Source: Lamellibrachia columna (Eukaryota > Annelida > Polychaeta > Sabellida > Siboglinidae). Taken from it: a stretch of DNA of 64,000 bases. Below the pieces are notes generated by a model. That model was not told the origin of the DNA and made no database searches. It worked only from the letters and a program-made list of their open reading frames with translations. Position 1 is the first letter of the stretch; the number at the start of each line of letters is the position of its first letter. Shown piece after piece: positions 1 through 13,618 of this stretch. Where the stretch lies: contig OY759271.1 of NCBI GenBank assembly GCA_963662155.1, forward strand, positions 33,450,333-33,514,332, read 5' to 3'. The position numbers and the translations under genes are program-made.

Positions 1-1
1 A

Positions 2-345
2 GCAGCACTAACAAGGTTGAAACCCTTATGGAACGACAGAAACATCACTGTCAGTTCGAAAATAAGGCTGATGCGCTCCCTTGTCATGTCCATCTTTCTG
101 TACGCTTCTGAAACATGGACCCTCTCAGCAGATCTACATAAGAGGATACAAGCCATGGAAATGAGACGCTTTCGGAAGATCTTGCGCATATCATACAAAG
201 ACCATGTTACTAACGAAGCTGTCCGCAACAAGATCAAACAAGCCATCGGACCATATGACGACTTTCTTACAATAGTTAAAAAGCGTAAACTGAAGTGGTA
301 CGGTCATGTATCACGATCATCTGGCCTTGCTACAGAAGTGGCAGT
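2..345 (+). pseudogene. 3' fragment of a non-LTR retrotransposon reverse transcriptase
   Basis: An open frame enters from the left edge. It reads as the region after the polymerase core of endonuclease-reverse transcriptases, with the family-typical stretches LYASETWTLSADLHKRIQAM and RKILRISYKDHVTNEAV followed by KLKWYGHVSRSSGLA. Similarity stops at about 345, and the frame runs on as unrelated residues to a stop at 415. The rest of the element lies outside the window or has been lost. No 3' tail or target duplication is visible. The clade was not assigned. It is a remnant, not a host gene. Confidence 0.75.
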
Positions 346-420
346 AAGGTGTGACGTAGGCATTTTCGAACGAAAGCCAACCTGTTGCCTAGGTATGACG
401 GGCAGTGTCAATTAAGCCGT

Positions 421-2841
421 GTAACTTTATTTTTCATAATAAACAATTAGTGTATAATCTGCATGAAACCAATTGTTTGTTATGCTATAATTTCAATCAC
501 GTGATTGTACCACTAAAACATAGTTATTTGTAGCCTTGGTAAAATTGTCAGTTAGGTCTACGAAGTAGCCATTTATGCTAACCACGAGGTGCCTCCTCAA
601 CAACAACTTCTCTTTAGTTGATTAGTAATACATCTTTTGTTGAATTACAGCGTCATTATGAGGCCGAAGATCCAGTTCCGTTCACCTGCTACGCCGCGCT
701 CCCTTCGGTCACTTTAAACAATGGTGGGCTTCATTACGTATTCTATTGTATTCTACTTTTGTTGATGCAATTGCATGACGCTGAATATTCTTCGGTTTAT
801 ACACATGTGTGTTTATTTACGTCGATATGTCGAGACGTCATGTGATCTAAGTTATTGTGACGTAACCCAAATATGTCAGTTTGTGGGATTGAAATTGATT
901 CTAGATGTCGCATTAACCGATCGTCGTTTTTGCAATGATGTCCCCTGGCTACATTCGGGCAAGTAAATCTGAGAAATGTAGCTCGCTTAAATTTTTTTAA
1001 AGACAACTGCATGGAATATTTGATGTTTATTATTTCAGGCCTTCGTGCTATCTTTCGGCGATTTTTGTGCAGCCTGAATGTTTGTGAAGAGATACATAAG
1101 AATATAATAATACTTATTCCATGCCCTATTGGCTGGTTGGTAACATATGCACGTGTCAATGAGTGCAGGTTCCTTGCGCACCATAACATTGGCTACGAAT
1201 GCCGTATGCTGATTTTCTGGGCAAACGTAGCAGAATCGGACTATTTTTATCCTGAACCAGAAGAGACGACGACCAGGTGGCGTGACCTGGGCTACATCTG
1301 GAACAGATTATGATAGCGACTCAAAACTTGGTCCAATGGTGCGTTTCGGCGAGCAACTGGGCTTAAGCAGGTTTTGTTAACAATTTCAGGAAAACATCAT
1401 CTATTTATAATTAAATCCACCATTTTAAAATCTACGTTTGTATATTTACATCGAGTTTTAATGTTTCCGACTTCTTTGTGTTGTCATCCATGGCAGCTGT
1501 ATAGGACCCCTGATCTAGTTTACACGACTTTGCCTTCAAGTGAGTATTGAGGCACGTCTCTAGATGCCAGGTTATGATATCTAGTAGCAACATGTTGAGT
1601 CATCAAAGATATTACAGAGTCGTGTGTGAACTGGACTTGTTTATGCCTGCAGCCTCGCCAGAATGGTATATTTATATCTATGTCGGAAAGGGATGAGGTT
1701 ATGCCTTAAGGTCAGAGGGTAATCAGAGGACAACGTTGCGTGTGTTGATCCGTTCCAGGGTGCCCTCTTTTAAATTGGCCATAAACTGTTTTTGTTTGTT
1801 TCAGATATCCGAAAAACAGTGTAAATGCCCGGAAGTCATTTATCACCTTGACGGAATCTGCAATTGATTGATAATTTGCAGCAACTTCTTTCCCTCAGCA
1901 TATGACGGAAGCTGCCTTTGTGGAATTCACAAAGGCAGCTGTGTCATACCTATTGTGCACGTTCTGTGTCCATGCAGTCATGAAATAACATATATTCTCT
2001 TGCAATGCCACATGTAAATTACAGCGCACTACCCACATGTGTTTTACAGTAATTCATATGTGTCCCGCCCTGCCATGTTTTTCCCTAATCCAATCCACAT
2101 GGATTATTTGTGTTAGCAAGTGAATCCATTTTTGAAATTGACAAGATTGTGTCTTGGAGTGAGATTGAGATTGGGGTGTGAGGAGAGGGCGTGTAATACC
2201 TTTTACCAGTTTGCTCACATTTGAATTGACCATAATTATGCTCTAGTCTGATAATCAGTATGCTGCTCAGAAGTCACCGGCTAACATGTTGACGCTACAG
2301 TGAGTTAAAAATACACCACGTTTTTAACAACCCAATTGGGCATTTCATTCATTTGTTTGGGAAAAACGATTGTTAATGGGACTAGTACTGATTAGTTTAT
2401 TAATATGTGCCAGAGGGCGATACATACACAAAGAAGGAAATGTCTGTTTACGTAACTTGGATCACTCTTAGAAAGCGCGGATAGCTAACACTGCGAAGCG
2501 TAATTCTACGAAGGGTAACAATGGATTGAATTTATAAAATAAAAAGTGTTACGGCTGCTCCTTGTGTTCGTATACACACGCTAGCTCCATAATAGTAATA
2601 TGTTGACCAGCTTTGAGGTAATTAAACTTGCACAACAATAATACATACTACTCCATGCAGCTATGCTTTCGCCAAAGAATCTAGTATTAAATATTCGACT
2701 TATGGTCCTACATGTACATAAAGGATTAATTTTCACAGGGCTGACTAGATTCTTGATATGTTCTGATTTATCCAGATATTTTCACCCATTATTTTATGAA
2801 AATAAAATAGATTAATTCAACATTTCACTTAATTATTTCAG
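421..2841. other. anonymous AT-rich DNA, no supported gene
   Basis: Only short open frames occur on both strands, without a recognisable domain. A frame at 1011-1313 has ordinary composition but resembles no family I know. An acceptor-like site near 650 is followed by a short open stretch too weak to call. No RNA gene or clear repeat was seen. Confidence 0.4.
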
Positions 2842-3034
2842 AATTTCGTTTGCCAAGAACCATTACATGCGGCACTTCACAGAGAACTGTTATTGCATCT
2901 TCCGGCGGCACATGCGCTTAAGACACAAGGCAATGAATACTCCACCACAGTGTATGGATGCACAGAGGCACACAACGCCTGCAGAACGTCTAAAGAAATT
3001 GTTTACATATCCTATGTGTATATTTACCAAATAA
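2842..3034 (+). CDS. candidate terminal exon of an unknown gene
   Basis: A good acceptor (pyrimidine-rich tract ending ATTTCAG at 2841) is followed by 63 open codons in phase 2 and a TAA stop at 3032-3034. AATAAA at 3030-3035 overlaps the stop, so a polyadenylation signal sits where a last exon would need it. The peptide is rich in His, Cys and Arg, with NHYMRHFTENCYCIFRRHMR near its start, but I do not recognise a family and the zinc-finger spacing is not convincing. No upstream exon was identified. It could be chance, so confidence is low. Confidence 0.25.
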
Positions 3035-3035
3035 A

Positions 3036-6000
3036 GGTGCATTGTGTTCCATATGGACGTTTACAACTATAATACGTGATCATGTTAACTCATCGATCAA
3101 ATTATTCACCATCCTTGGATTCTATAACACACACTTTCCCGAATTACAATCATACAATTGGTTTTACACGCACCCACAACGCCGTTTTCAGTGATGTCAC
3201 AACAATGAAGATCTCCAGAATGAGCCTGGGACAATTATGTCATAATTTGTCTCAATTTCACAGCAATATAAACATTGTCTCCACACAGTGAATTAGCATC
3301 ATCCGGGAATATAGTAACATGCCTATGAAAAAATCCCTTATCAATTTGTCTAACCCCTGAACAAACTCCTAGGGCGTTCTTTTTTGAATAATTTTTTTAA
3401 AGTTATAGAACGTATGTCATCAAAACATTTGCTAAGCATACTTCGATTAACACATGTTTATGATAAAAAAAAATTGTTAGTGGACACTATGAGTTAGTTT
3501 TACGTACTCTCACACAACGACTAACAAAATCTCAATCTAGGTAAAGGGGAAAATATGCCGCCATCTAGCGTGTGATTTGTGTCATCTTTTGAAACATTCC
3601 TCAAGACCTATTGCAAAATTATCGGATTTATTACATTCATTGCCCTTGCAATACTCAATCTCAACATATGATATAGTATATTCCTAACATCCTAGTGATG
3701 CTATGTAATCGGCATTTGTCATGTACACGTAAATCATACTTACGTTTTCAAATAAGGCGTCACACCACATTTTCAGCAGACTGCGGAGAGGCCTGTGTTT
3801 ACATATAAGCTAAACTTACTAAACTGATCAGATATCGATATTTTAGAAACAAAATCGGAAAATGTGGACTGTTCAAGAACACGAATGCCATAAAAGGATT
3901 GTGTGGGTCAAGGCCGATTTACAAATTCGCAGCTAAACTAGGTGTGCGTTTAGACGGGCGACGTGTCTAGACAGTGCTACCTAGATATTGACTGGCATCA
4001 CTCCAGATTTGAGCTTTGATTAAAGGTCACTAAGGGTGCACCTGCTGTCGATCGGTGATTGGTCATTGTTTCAAACTCGCCGCTGACTGTCGACCAAATT
4101 GGAACTAACCCCAAATCGACCAACTCAATCGTAACCATACATTAGCCTCGCCAATCGGTCACGCGAAGGTCTTTATACAACCGATTCGTACTCCGCGATA
4201 TTACACGCTCATATTAATCGCTCGTGTCAACCGGCCTTAACTCGTACCAAGAACAGAAATGTGATGAAAAGGGTGTCGATTACAGGTTTGGCGCTCGTTT
4301 GACAGAGAGCCAATGGGTTTTGAAAACGAAGTTATAAATATACCTACTTATTCCGACCCGTGAATTAAAACATTTACGTCAGTTGTTTTACTCCATTCCA
4401 TTTCTATTTTAGTCTGTAACACAACCACATTTCGGCGTGTCTACATAATGGACAGCAATGTTTTATGTACCAGGCTAATTCGATAATTAAGCCAGACAAA
4501 CCAATTTATGTCGTGTTTTATCGATTCAGGCGAGTGCTAAAATGACAAATAATCTTTCCCCCGGTTTTCGATCCCATAAACGATGTAGGAATTGCACACA
4601 ATAAATGTTGCTCAAGTAGAAAACGCATTTTTGAGGCACCCGTATACTTAACGGATATTGTTCGGGCAATTTGGCGCCCGGATAATCGCAGCGAAGCTTG
4701 TTAACATGCTGATGCCACCGTACGTTTTTTTTTGGTGCTTATTTACTGTGTAAAGTGCAGTTAGAAAGTTCGCTACGAACACCATTGTAGTATTAGTGCC
4801 CGAATCGTCTGAGGTCCCAGGGACGGCTTTCGTCTTCATCGATACTTTACTGGCAGTCCAGTATGGCGTTTGTTGACGTACGGTTAATACACGGGAGGAC
4901 TGCTCCGTAGCGAGGAAGGTAAAGTGTAGACTAGTACTGATTGGAAAGCTCATAACATTGTATTTTAGCAGGGCATGTGCACATTGTCTCGCGAGCACTG
5001 TGTATGCATTACTCGTCTTCTTCAAAGTTGCAACAAGAGTTCTTTACATGAACTTACACTGTTGTGGGATTCTGCAGGGGAACGAAAGGAGTGCAACCCG
5101 GGTTATATTATCCCAGTTATTGATTTTTGTCTGTGTAGTATTTTGCATTTTAAGTGTACAATTTAAAGGATTTCTAAGAAGGAATATCACCAGGTGTGTT
5201 GATAAAAACAAGTCGACTATATATTTATAACCCCGTTGAAACATTATGCATGACAAATTCACATATATAAAACAATTAATATTTATCTTCGCCAAATGGT
5301 AGAATGTGCGCACATATAATGTGTCTATAATATTGTTTAGATTATAAGTAAGATATAGACTTTGTAATGATAGGAGTTCGACGTGTTTCACTGTCACCAC
5401 CATCAAATAGCCAAGTTATCCGCGGGGCTGACGTCAACCACGATAACATGTATTGATTGGTTTGGAACGACAGGAATTGTTGGCGCTTAGTACAGTCGAT
5501 TTGTGTGACGTGGACGTCGCCTTTCATCCACGACAACAATACTTACCAGTGCAATTCGCATTCTACGCTGAGTAATGTCGTTGCCACGGCCTAAAATACT
5601 GCATATTCGCACACACCTGTGCGGTTATACCCCATTAAGCCTGGGCAATGGGGCATAACAGTATAGGTTATATTTTGTTCAATATATATTAATGGAGTTG
5701 TAGTCTGGTAACTGGCAGTTGTCAAGTACATATGTCAGAGGTGCCAAGTAACATTACACAAACATCGGTCAATCTACCGCTTTTCAAAATGTGAGGTTGG
5801 TAGATCGCGTCGCGAGCCTCGCGCTTCGGTCGCTAGAGGGTGTGAGAGGGGTTTCCCCTCCTAGGGGAACTTTTTTAATTTTAGGGTATATTTACTTAAT
5901 TTTTGTGAATCTATGGGACGTGTTAGTGTATTTGGATTCGAAATGAGTACTTTTTACATATGTTACATATTACATATTGCTATAACCCAATGTCTGACTG

Positions 6001-6060
6001 TCACTTAAAACATGCATGGCAATTTACATGTCACTTTCTGAAATCAAGTCTCTTCTCGCT
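3036..6060. other. anonymous DNA with no supported gene
   Basis: Nothing beyond short unconvincing frames is visible, for example a 125-codon minus-strand frame at 4648-5025 with no recognisable domain. A small imperfect hairpin lies at about 5625-5665 (TTATACCCCATT pairing with AATGGGGCATAA). There is no RNA gene by eye. Confidence 0.4.
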
Positions 6061-6239
6061 AAATATAGACCATGATGAAGGCAGTGAGACGTGCCAACGA
6101 CACCGAGAGACGTGCCAGTGACACCGATCTCGGCCAGCAAGGAGACTCGGTGTCTCTTGCCACCACCATCCTAACGTGGGACGTCGACAACAAGCCTGGA
6201 CTAGATACAGGGACTCTGGGTGCACCACACCCACTCTGT

Positions 6240-6575
6240 ATTTCTGTGCTAAATCGTAAGCATTTCTGTAGTAAACTGTCAGCAATTGTGTAGTAAATGG
6301 TGAACATTTGTGAGCATACGTGAGCATAGCTGTAGTAAATTGTGAACATGGTGAGTATTTCTATTGTAAATGGTGAACATTTGTGTGCTAATGATTTATT
6401 TGCTAAATGGTGAACTAATGTCAAGCATTCCTGTGCTAAATGGCGATCATTTCTATGCTAAATGATGATCATTTGTATGTTAAATGGTGTTCATTTGTAT
6501 GCTAAATGATGCAATTTGTTGTGCTAAATCGTGAACATTTCTAGCAAAAATGGTAAATTTTCTGAAAATGGTGAA
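6240..6575. repeat. degenerate 22-bp tandem repeat
   Basis: About a dozen imperfect units of the form GCTAAATGGTGAACATTTGT run through this stretch. They share the AAATGRTGAWCATTT core and vary in spacing and at the T/C positions. The decay suggests an old minisatellite. It produces accidental open frames on both strands that should not be read as genes. Confidence 0.7.
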
Positions 6576-6738
6576 CATTTAGTTATCGGAGCATGGCTAC
6601 GTAATATTACAATCACTATAAAATGAGCATCTGCTGAGATAGACAGGGTGCGCTTTTCCACACTACTCTGTATGTAAGCACTAAGCACCTATATATTCGA
6701 CAAGTAGTAGTAGTACTACTACGATGCTTGTTGCGCAG

Positions 6739-6881
6739 TCTCTGTTGGCTCGACCCCTGGAAAGATGTGTCGAGACGATGACGTCACGTTCAAGGACGAG
6801 TGCGCAAACGAAATCATACAAGAGGAGGTTGGCAACTTGGAACTCCATCTGCGAGTGACGAAACAGTCTAAGATGCTAAAG
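6739..6881 (+). CDS. candidate internal exon, Cys-containing peptide, unassigned
   Basis: The acceptor TTGCGCAG at 6738 and the donor AAG|GTATTG after 6881 bound 47 open codons entering in phase 1. The peptide includes GKMCRDDDVTFKDECANEII, followed by QEEVGNLELHLRVTKQ. Base composition is more GC-rich than the flanks, as in other exons here. The paired Cys spacing is faintly like the Cys-rich repeats of Golgi glycoprotein 1, but one repeat is not enough to claim it. No adjoining exon was found. Confidence 0.25.
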
Positions 6882-7462
6882 GTATTGTGAATGTGTGCAT
6901 CTCGCATCTGAGTTTAAAAGGTCAGCGTTATGCTACAATTCCGATCACTTTCAACGGAACCACTGAGAAAGAAGAAGGCTGGACTACATTCAGTCCAGTG
7001 GTTTATTTAGGGGAAGAGGCATTGGGCCATGCCCCCTTTAGTTTATTTAGGGGGAGGGGCATTGGGTCATGTTCTGGATAGATTTGTTTAATCAAGTCAG
7101 TCAAATTGTGACCCACTCGTGAACGTGGTCTTTAAATTAGGACATTTCTAACACACAAACGCGGGATATTGCCATAGGTACGTTAGCCGACGCCAATGAT
7201 TTTATTTGCCGCAAGAGGTAACCGTAATTAACCAGGAAAGCTGAAACGAAACAAAATAATTAAATTAAATTGAAATGTTGCTGTATGAAGCGGATTTAAA
7301 AACACGTAGGTATTTTGGTGGTGCGTTTCGAATTTTTTTTTATTTTGCGAGTGATTTTCACCAAACTGTTCAGAACATTGGTTACATATTGCCAGTGGAT
7401 GTCATGAAGTTTTGTAGTTTTTGATGGTCACATGTTCAAAACATTAACATGGCCAGTAATGG

Positions 7463-10400
7463 GAAAATACGTGTGTCCTTCCGTCGTCTGTAGAAAGTCT
7501 CACCACGCTCTACACAGGGGCCTAAAAGTACAATACGTATGTCCTTCCGTCGTCTGTAGAAAGTCTCACCACGCTCTACACAGGGGCCTACAAGTACAAT
7601 ACGTGTGCCCTTCCGTCGTCTGTAGAAAGTCTCACCACGCTCTACACAGGAAACTACAAGTACAATACGTGTGTCCTTCCGTCGTCTGTAGAAAGTCTCA
7701 CCACGCTCTACACAGGGGCCTACAAGTAAAATACGTGTATCTTTCCGTCGTCTGTAGAAAGTCTCACCACGCTGTATACAGGGGCCTACAAGTACAATAC
7801 GTATGTCCTTCCGTCGTCTGTAGAAAGTCTCACCACGCTCTACACAGGGGCCTACAAGTACAATACGTATGTCCTTCCGTCGTCTGTAGAAAGTCTCACC
7901 ACGCTCTACACAGGGGCCTACAAGTACAATACGTGTGCCCTTCCGTCGTCTGTAGAAAGTCTCACCACGCTCTACACAGGGGCCTACAAGTACAATACGT
8001 GTGTCCTTCCGTCGTCTGTAGAAAGTCTCACCACGCTCTACACAGGGGCCTACAAGTACAATACGTGTGTCCTTCCGTCGTCTGTAGAAAGTCTCACCAC
8101 GCTCTACACAGGGGCCTACAAGTACAATACGTGTGTCCTTCCGTCGTCTGTAGAAAGTCTCACCACGCTCTACACAGGGCCTACAAGTACAATACGTGTG
8201 TCCTTCCGTCGTCTGTAGAAAGTCTCACCACGCTCTACACAGGGGCCTACAAGTACAATACGTGTGTCCTTCCGTCGTCTGTAGAAAGTCTCACCACGCT
8301 CTACACAGGGGCCTACAAGTACAATACGTGTGTCCTTCCGTCGTCTGTAGAAAGTCTCACCACGCTCTACACAGGGGCCTACAAGTACAATACGTGTGTC
8401 CTTCCGTCGTCTGTAGAAAGTCTCACCACGCTCTACACAGGGGCCTACAAGTACAATACGTGTGTCCTTCCGTCGTCTGTAGAAAGTCTCACCACGCTCT
8501 ACACAGGGGCCTACAAGTACAATACGTGTGTCCTTCCGTCGTCTGTAGAAAGTCTCACCACGCTCTACACAGGGGCCTACAAGTACAATACGTGTGTCCT
8601 TCCGTCGTCTGTAGAAAGTCTCACCACGCTCTACACAGGGGCCTACAAGTACAATACGTGTGTCCTTCCGTCGTCTGTAGAACGTCTCACCAGGCTCTAC
8701 ACAGGGGCCTACAAGTACAATACGTGTGTCCTTCCGTCGTCTGTAGAACGTCTCACCAGGCTCTATACAGGGGCCTACAAGTACAATACGTGTATCCTTC
8801 CGTCGTCTGTAGAAAGTCTCACCACGCTCTACACAGGGCCTACAAGTACAATACGTGTGTCCTTCCGTCGTCTGTAGAAAGTCTCACCACGCTCTACACA
8901 GGGGCCTACAAGTACAATACGTGTGCCCTTCCGTCGTCTGTAGAAAGTCTCACCACGCTCTACACAGGAAACTACAAGTACAATACGTGTGTCCTTCCGT
9001 CGTCTGTAGAAAGTCTCACCACGCTCTACACAGGGGCCTACAAGTAAAATACGTGTATCTTTCCGTCGTCTGTAGAAAGTCTCACCACGCTGTATACAGG
9101 GGCCTACAAGTACAATACGTATGTCCTTCCGTCGTCTGTAGAAAGTCTCACCACGCTCTACACAGGGGCCTACAAGTACAATACGTATGTCCTTCCGTCG
9201 TCTGTAGAAAGTCTCACCACGCTCTACACAGGGGCCTACAAGTACAATACGTGTGCCCTTCCGTCGTCTGTAGAAAGTCTCACCACGCTCTACACAGGGG
9301 CCTACAAGTACAATACGTGTGTCCTTCCGTCGTCTGTAGAAAGTCTCACCACGCTCTACACAGGGGCCTACAAGTACAATACGTGTGTCCTTCCGTCGTC
9401 TGTAGAAAGTCTCACCACGCTCTACACAGGGGCCTACAAGTACAATACGTGTGTCCTTCCGTCGTCTGTAGAAAGTCTCACCACGCTCTACACAGGGGCC
9501 TACAAGTACAATACGTGTGTCCTTCCGTCGTCTGTAGAAAGTCTCGCCACGCTCTACACAGGGCCTACAAGTACAATACGTGTGTCCTTCCGTCGTCTGT
9601 AGAAAGTCTCACCACGCTCTACACAGGGGCCTACAAGTACAATACGTGTGTCCTTCCGTCGTCTGTAGAAAGTCTCACCACGCTCTACACAGGGGCCTAC
9701 AAGTACAATACGTGTGTCCTTCCGTCGTCTGTAGAAAGTCTCACCACGCTCTACACAGGGGCCTACAAGTACAATACGTGTGTCCTTCCGTCGTCTGTAG
9801 AAAGTCTCACCACGCTCTACACAGGGGCCTACAAGTACAATACGTGTGTCCTTCCGTCGTCTGTAGAAAGTCTCACCACGCTCTACACAGGGGCCTACAA
9901 GTACAATACGTGTGTCCTTCCGTCGTCTGTAGAAAGTCTCACCACGCTCTACACAGGGGCCTACAAGTACAATACGTGTGTCCTTCCGTCGTCTGTAGAA
10001 AGTCTCACCACGCTCTACACAGGGGCCTACAAGTACAATACGTGTGTCCTTCCGTCGTCTGTAGAACGTCTCACCAGGCTCTACACAGGGGCCTACAAGT
10101 ACAATACGTGTGTCCTTCCGTCGTCTGTAGAACGTCTCACCAGGCTCTATACAGGGGCCTACAAGTACAATACGTGTGTCCTTCCGTCGTCTGTAGAAAG
10201 TCTCACCACGCTCTACACAGGGCCTACAAGTACAATACGTGTGTCCTTCCGTCGTCTGTAGAAAGTCTCACCACGCTCTACACAGGGGCCTACAAGTACA
10301 ATACGTATGTCCTTCCGTCGTCTGTAGAACGTCTCACCAGGCTCTATACAGGGGCCTACAAGTACAATACGTGTGTCCTTCCGTCGTATGTAGAAAGTCT

Positions 10401-10764
10401 CACCACGCTCTACACAGGGGCCTACAAGTACAATACGTGTGTCCTTCCGTCGTCTGTAGAAAGTCTCACCACGCTCTACACAGGGGCCTACAAGTACAAT
10501 ACGTGTGTCCTTCCGTCGTCTGTAGAAAGTCTCACCACGCTCTACACAGGGGCCTACAAGTACAATACGTGTGTCCTTCCGTCGTCTGTAGAAAGTCTCA
10601 CCACGCTCTACACAGGGGCCTACAAGTACAATACGTGTGTCCTTCCGTCGTCTGTAGAACGTCTCACCAGGCTCTACACAGGGGCCTACAAGTACAATAC
10701 GTGTGCCCTTCCGTCGTCTGTAGAAAGTCTCACCACGCTCTACACAGCGGCCTACAAGTACAAT
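7463..10764. repeat. 66-bp satellite/minisatellite array, about 50 units
   Basis: The unit begins at TACAATACGTGTGTCCTTCC and contains CGTCGTCTGTAGAAAGTCTC and CACGCTCTACACAGGGGCC. Most units are 66 bp. Four are 65 bp because one G of the GGGG run is missing (near 8178, 8838, 9561 and 10221). Marker variants recur: GGAAACTACAAG at 7651 and 8969, AAGTAAAATACGTGTATC near 7728 and 9048, and the AACGTCTCACCAGG pair at 8681 and 10065. These give a higher-order period of 1318-1384 bp (20 or 21 units). Because 66 is divisible by 3, long frames of 22-residue repeats appear on both strands. They change frame at every 65-bp unit, so I treat the array as non-coding. Confidence 0.95.
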
Positions 10765-10789
10765 GCTACTGCTGAGTGAACGCAGGTCC

Positions 10790-13395
10790 GGGGACCGCGA
10801 CATGTTGGCCCGACGTCGTCGTCCTCTTAATAATACAATTTAAGCGCATCATAAAAATAACGTATTATTTCCACCAGCATCATTTGTCATCGATACACCA
10901 TTTCTTTGTGTTTTTCTGACATTGCACAAGTTTCTTTGTACACATTCCCACACGCACATAATAGTAGACGCCGCCATTATGTAAATGTGTTCTTTCATCT
11001 AAGTTAATGTTGGGTTATTATTGATGGTTGCACAGCAAAAATTATCTCAACGACAAGACACATTTTCTTGAATGAAACGGCATCATTGTTAGCTGTCAGA
11101 CAAAACGTTTATGGCTGAAAAAAATCGTAAGTGGTAAAAGGTTTTCAGGACGATCAATCGTTCATCATTGTGTGTTGGATAGCAATTTCTCTTAGAACGA
11201 TGTACTAGTAGTTTGGAGTATATAGGGGCGACCTGGGCTAGTTGTAACATGGGTTAGTTGTAAGACCTTATACCGGCGAAACTACTAATGCAAATTATTT
11301 CGCAAAGTAGCATCATATTCATCAATATTGTTTTAAGCCAGCCACGTATGATATCACGTGAATCCATTGACAAGGTTAAATACTGCGCTATTTTAAACAA
11401 ATATAAAAAAGGGAATTTGATAAACTTTCGCAAGGTCAACTTGTTAACGGTTTGTGTGGACATGATGTTTCATGAATACTGTGTTCTAGCTGTTGCGTAG
11501 GCCGTTAATCAGTATTTTGGGTATATTTTATTTAATCATTGACATTGGCGTTGTGAATGAGAGGTGCTACTTCAAGTTGTTATTATCTAGAAAGCAAGAC
11601 CAGTCAGTAGGGATGTGACTCACTATCAACTCAAAGCAGTAATCTGATTTTTACTTTGGGTAGTACAAAAGTGGAACTGAGTTGAAATCTTCTTTGATGT
11701 TGAGCCACAGCATGCATAATGTTGTTGCAACAAGGGGAACCTTTTACTGGCCAATTCTGCTTGTAACTACACTACACTGCACTGCACTGCACTGCACTGC
11801 ACTGCACTGCACTGCACTACACTACACTACACTACACTCAGTTAATTGATGTCCTCTCCAATGTTGTTGCTGGTATGCACTTACATCCCAGCCAGTTTCT
11901 TTGATGGTTTCCCAATTGTGACTGACATCTGTTATGTTGTTTTAAAAATTACCTGCTTAGTGAAACCATGGTGCCACAATTATTTATGTAATCATTACTA
12001 TGTGCTAACAAATCAAGCAAATTCAGACACAATAATACACAGAGTAAAATTTGTATTTGCATGAATGGTGACAGGATAATAATGCATTGATATATTGATT
12101 TTAAATTACACTCTACACATTAAATAAAATGGCACATCTTTTTTTAGTTTCTGATGCTTTATTGTTATACCTCAGATAGGTATTGTGTCAGAAAGGTACT
12201 TCTGACAGTTTCTGACACTTTAGACGTCTGAAAGGTATTTCTGACAAGGTGGAAAATACCATAGTATTTACCGTCTTGTCAGAAACTTGCCAATCTTGTA
12301 ACCTTCTTACATGAATTTGTAGCAGTTTCTAATATTATCCACAACCCCTTTGATACTATTTTTGAGCTGTCAAAGCAAAATAGCTTTGATATTTTTAATA
12401 TAGCAGGGACTTAATGTAGTTGTCACTACACTTACTGTTCTGAGTAATACTACTGCAGTATTTCTGGCCAAGAAGATATATTAGTTCAGGCACAATAACA
12501 ACTGTGCCAGTTGTGTTGATACTATTATAATTACTAGGTCTATGGCTATAATTATAGGACAAATTTGATAATTATAATCGCAAGGAATGTTCACTTTTTA
12601 AACATGGCTGGCACAGAAATGTATTAAAACGATTGTCTTACACAATGTAACTACATTCTTAAACGAACACATTCATTTCATTTATAACAATGACCCAACC
12701 AAATAATTATATTCACAGCTTTGATTGGCATTAAATTACACTAGTGTGTGAAAAGTTTCACTGCAAACTGTGCATGGAGTGTGAGGCATGACCGGGACAG
12801 TTTTCACACACCTAAATCAAACTTATTCAAAATGTTTGATTAATATTAAACTAAACTAGTGTGTGAAAATTGTCTATGGAGTATTAGGCATGACAGGGGT
12901 AGTTTCTATGAGTGGAAAATAGTCCTTGCCAGTGGCTACTGGTTTCAACATTAGCAGAACCTTAGTAGGCTATAGCTTCTTTTTTAGCAATTCAGTACAA
13001 ACAGTTGCTTTGTGGAAATCAGAGTATAATAGGCCTAATTAAAAGTACTTACATTTACTTCAAGAAAAACTCTGATTTCTGCATAGCATATTTTATATTT
13101 ATAATTTTTCAAACAGCCATTGGAAATCATGATTAGTCTATAACCAGTCTCACACATTCACTCAAATCCACTCGCACAAGCCAAGTAAGTTTGCTTAGAA
13201 ATGTACTTGTAACCTCCTACACTAACTTCCCAAATATGAACTCACCCATGCTCCACTCCCCCTATGCTCACCTATGCTCCAGTGCACCTATGCTCACCTA
13301 TGCTACCGAATTGCTAAAAGAAGCCACTTTTGTCCATTAGGGCTTATGCCCGTACCCCCAGTTTCTACACAACAATTATAACATTGGCTAACATT
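10790..13395. other. anonymous DNA with small duplications
   Basis: No gene was recognised. A (CACTG)n/(CACTA)n pentanucleotide run lies at 11762-11836. Forward and inverted TCTGACA motifs cluster at 12170-12300. A diverged duplication of about 110 bp, built around ACTAGTGTGTGAAAA, occupies about 12718-12910. Confidence 0.45.
11762..11836. repeat. (CACTG)n/(CACTA)n pentanucleotide microsatellite
   Basis: The run starts and ends with CTACA units and has CTGCA units in its middle. It is a simple slippage repeat without coding context. Confidence 0.9.
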
Positions 13396-13397
13396 AA

Positions 13398-13618
13398 AGT
13401 GAAACAAAAGTCATGGTTTTGTGGCTGAGCTCCTAAGAGATACTAAAATCTAACCATGTGCAACTAAAATGAAGTCTATCATGCCAGTGGTTTACTCACA
13501 AAGTGTTCTAAAAGTGGGAGATTCCAGTCATTTCTCTGGTTGAATGTGGGCTGGCATGTCAACCAGTGCAACTGATATGTGCATGCACAGTTCTATGAAA
13601 ATTGGGTAACCTAGACGA

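Noticed and set aside
7432..10803. Long open frames of 22-residue repeats (up to 481 codons) over the satellite, on both strands
   Set aside because: They arise because the 66-bp unit is divisible by three. The frame switches at each 65-bp unit, several frames are open at once, and there is no domain or splice context.
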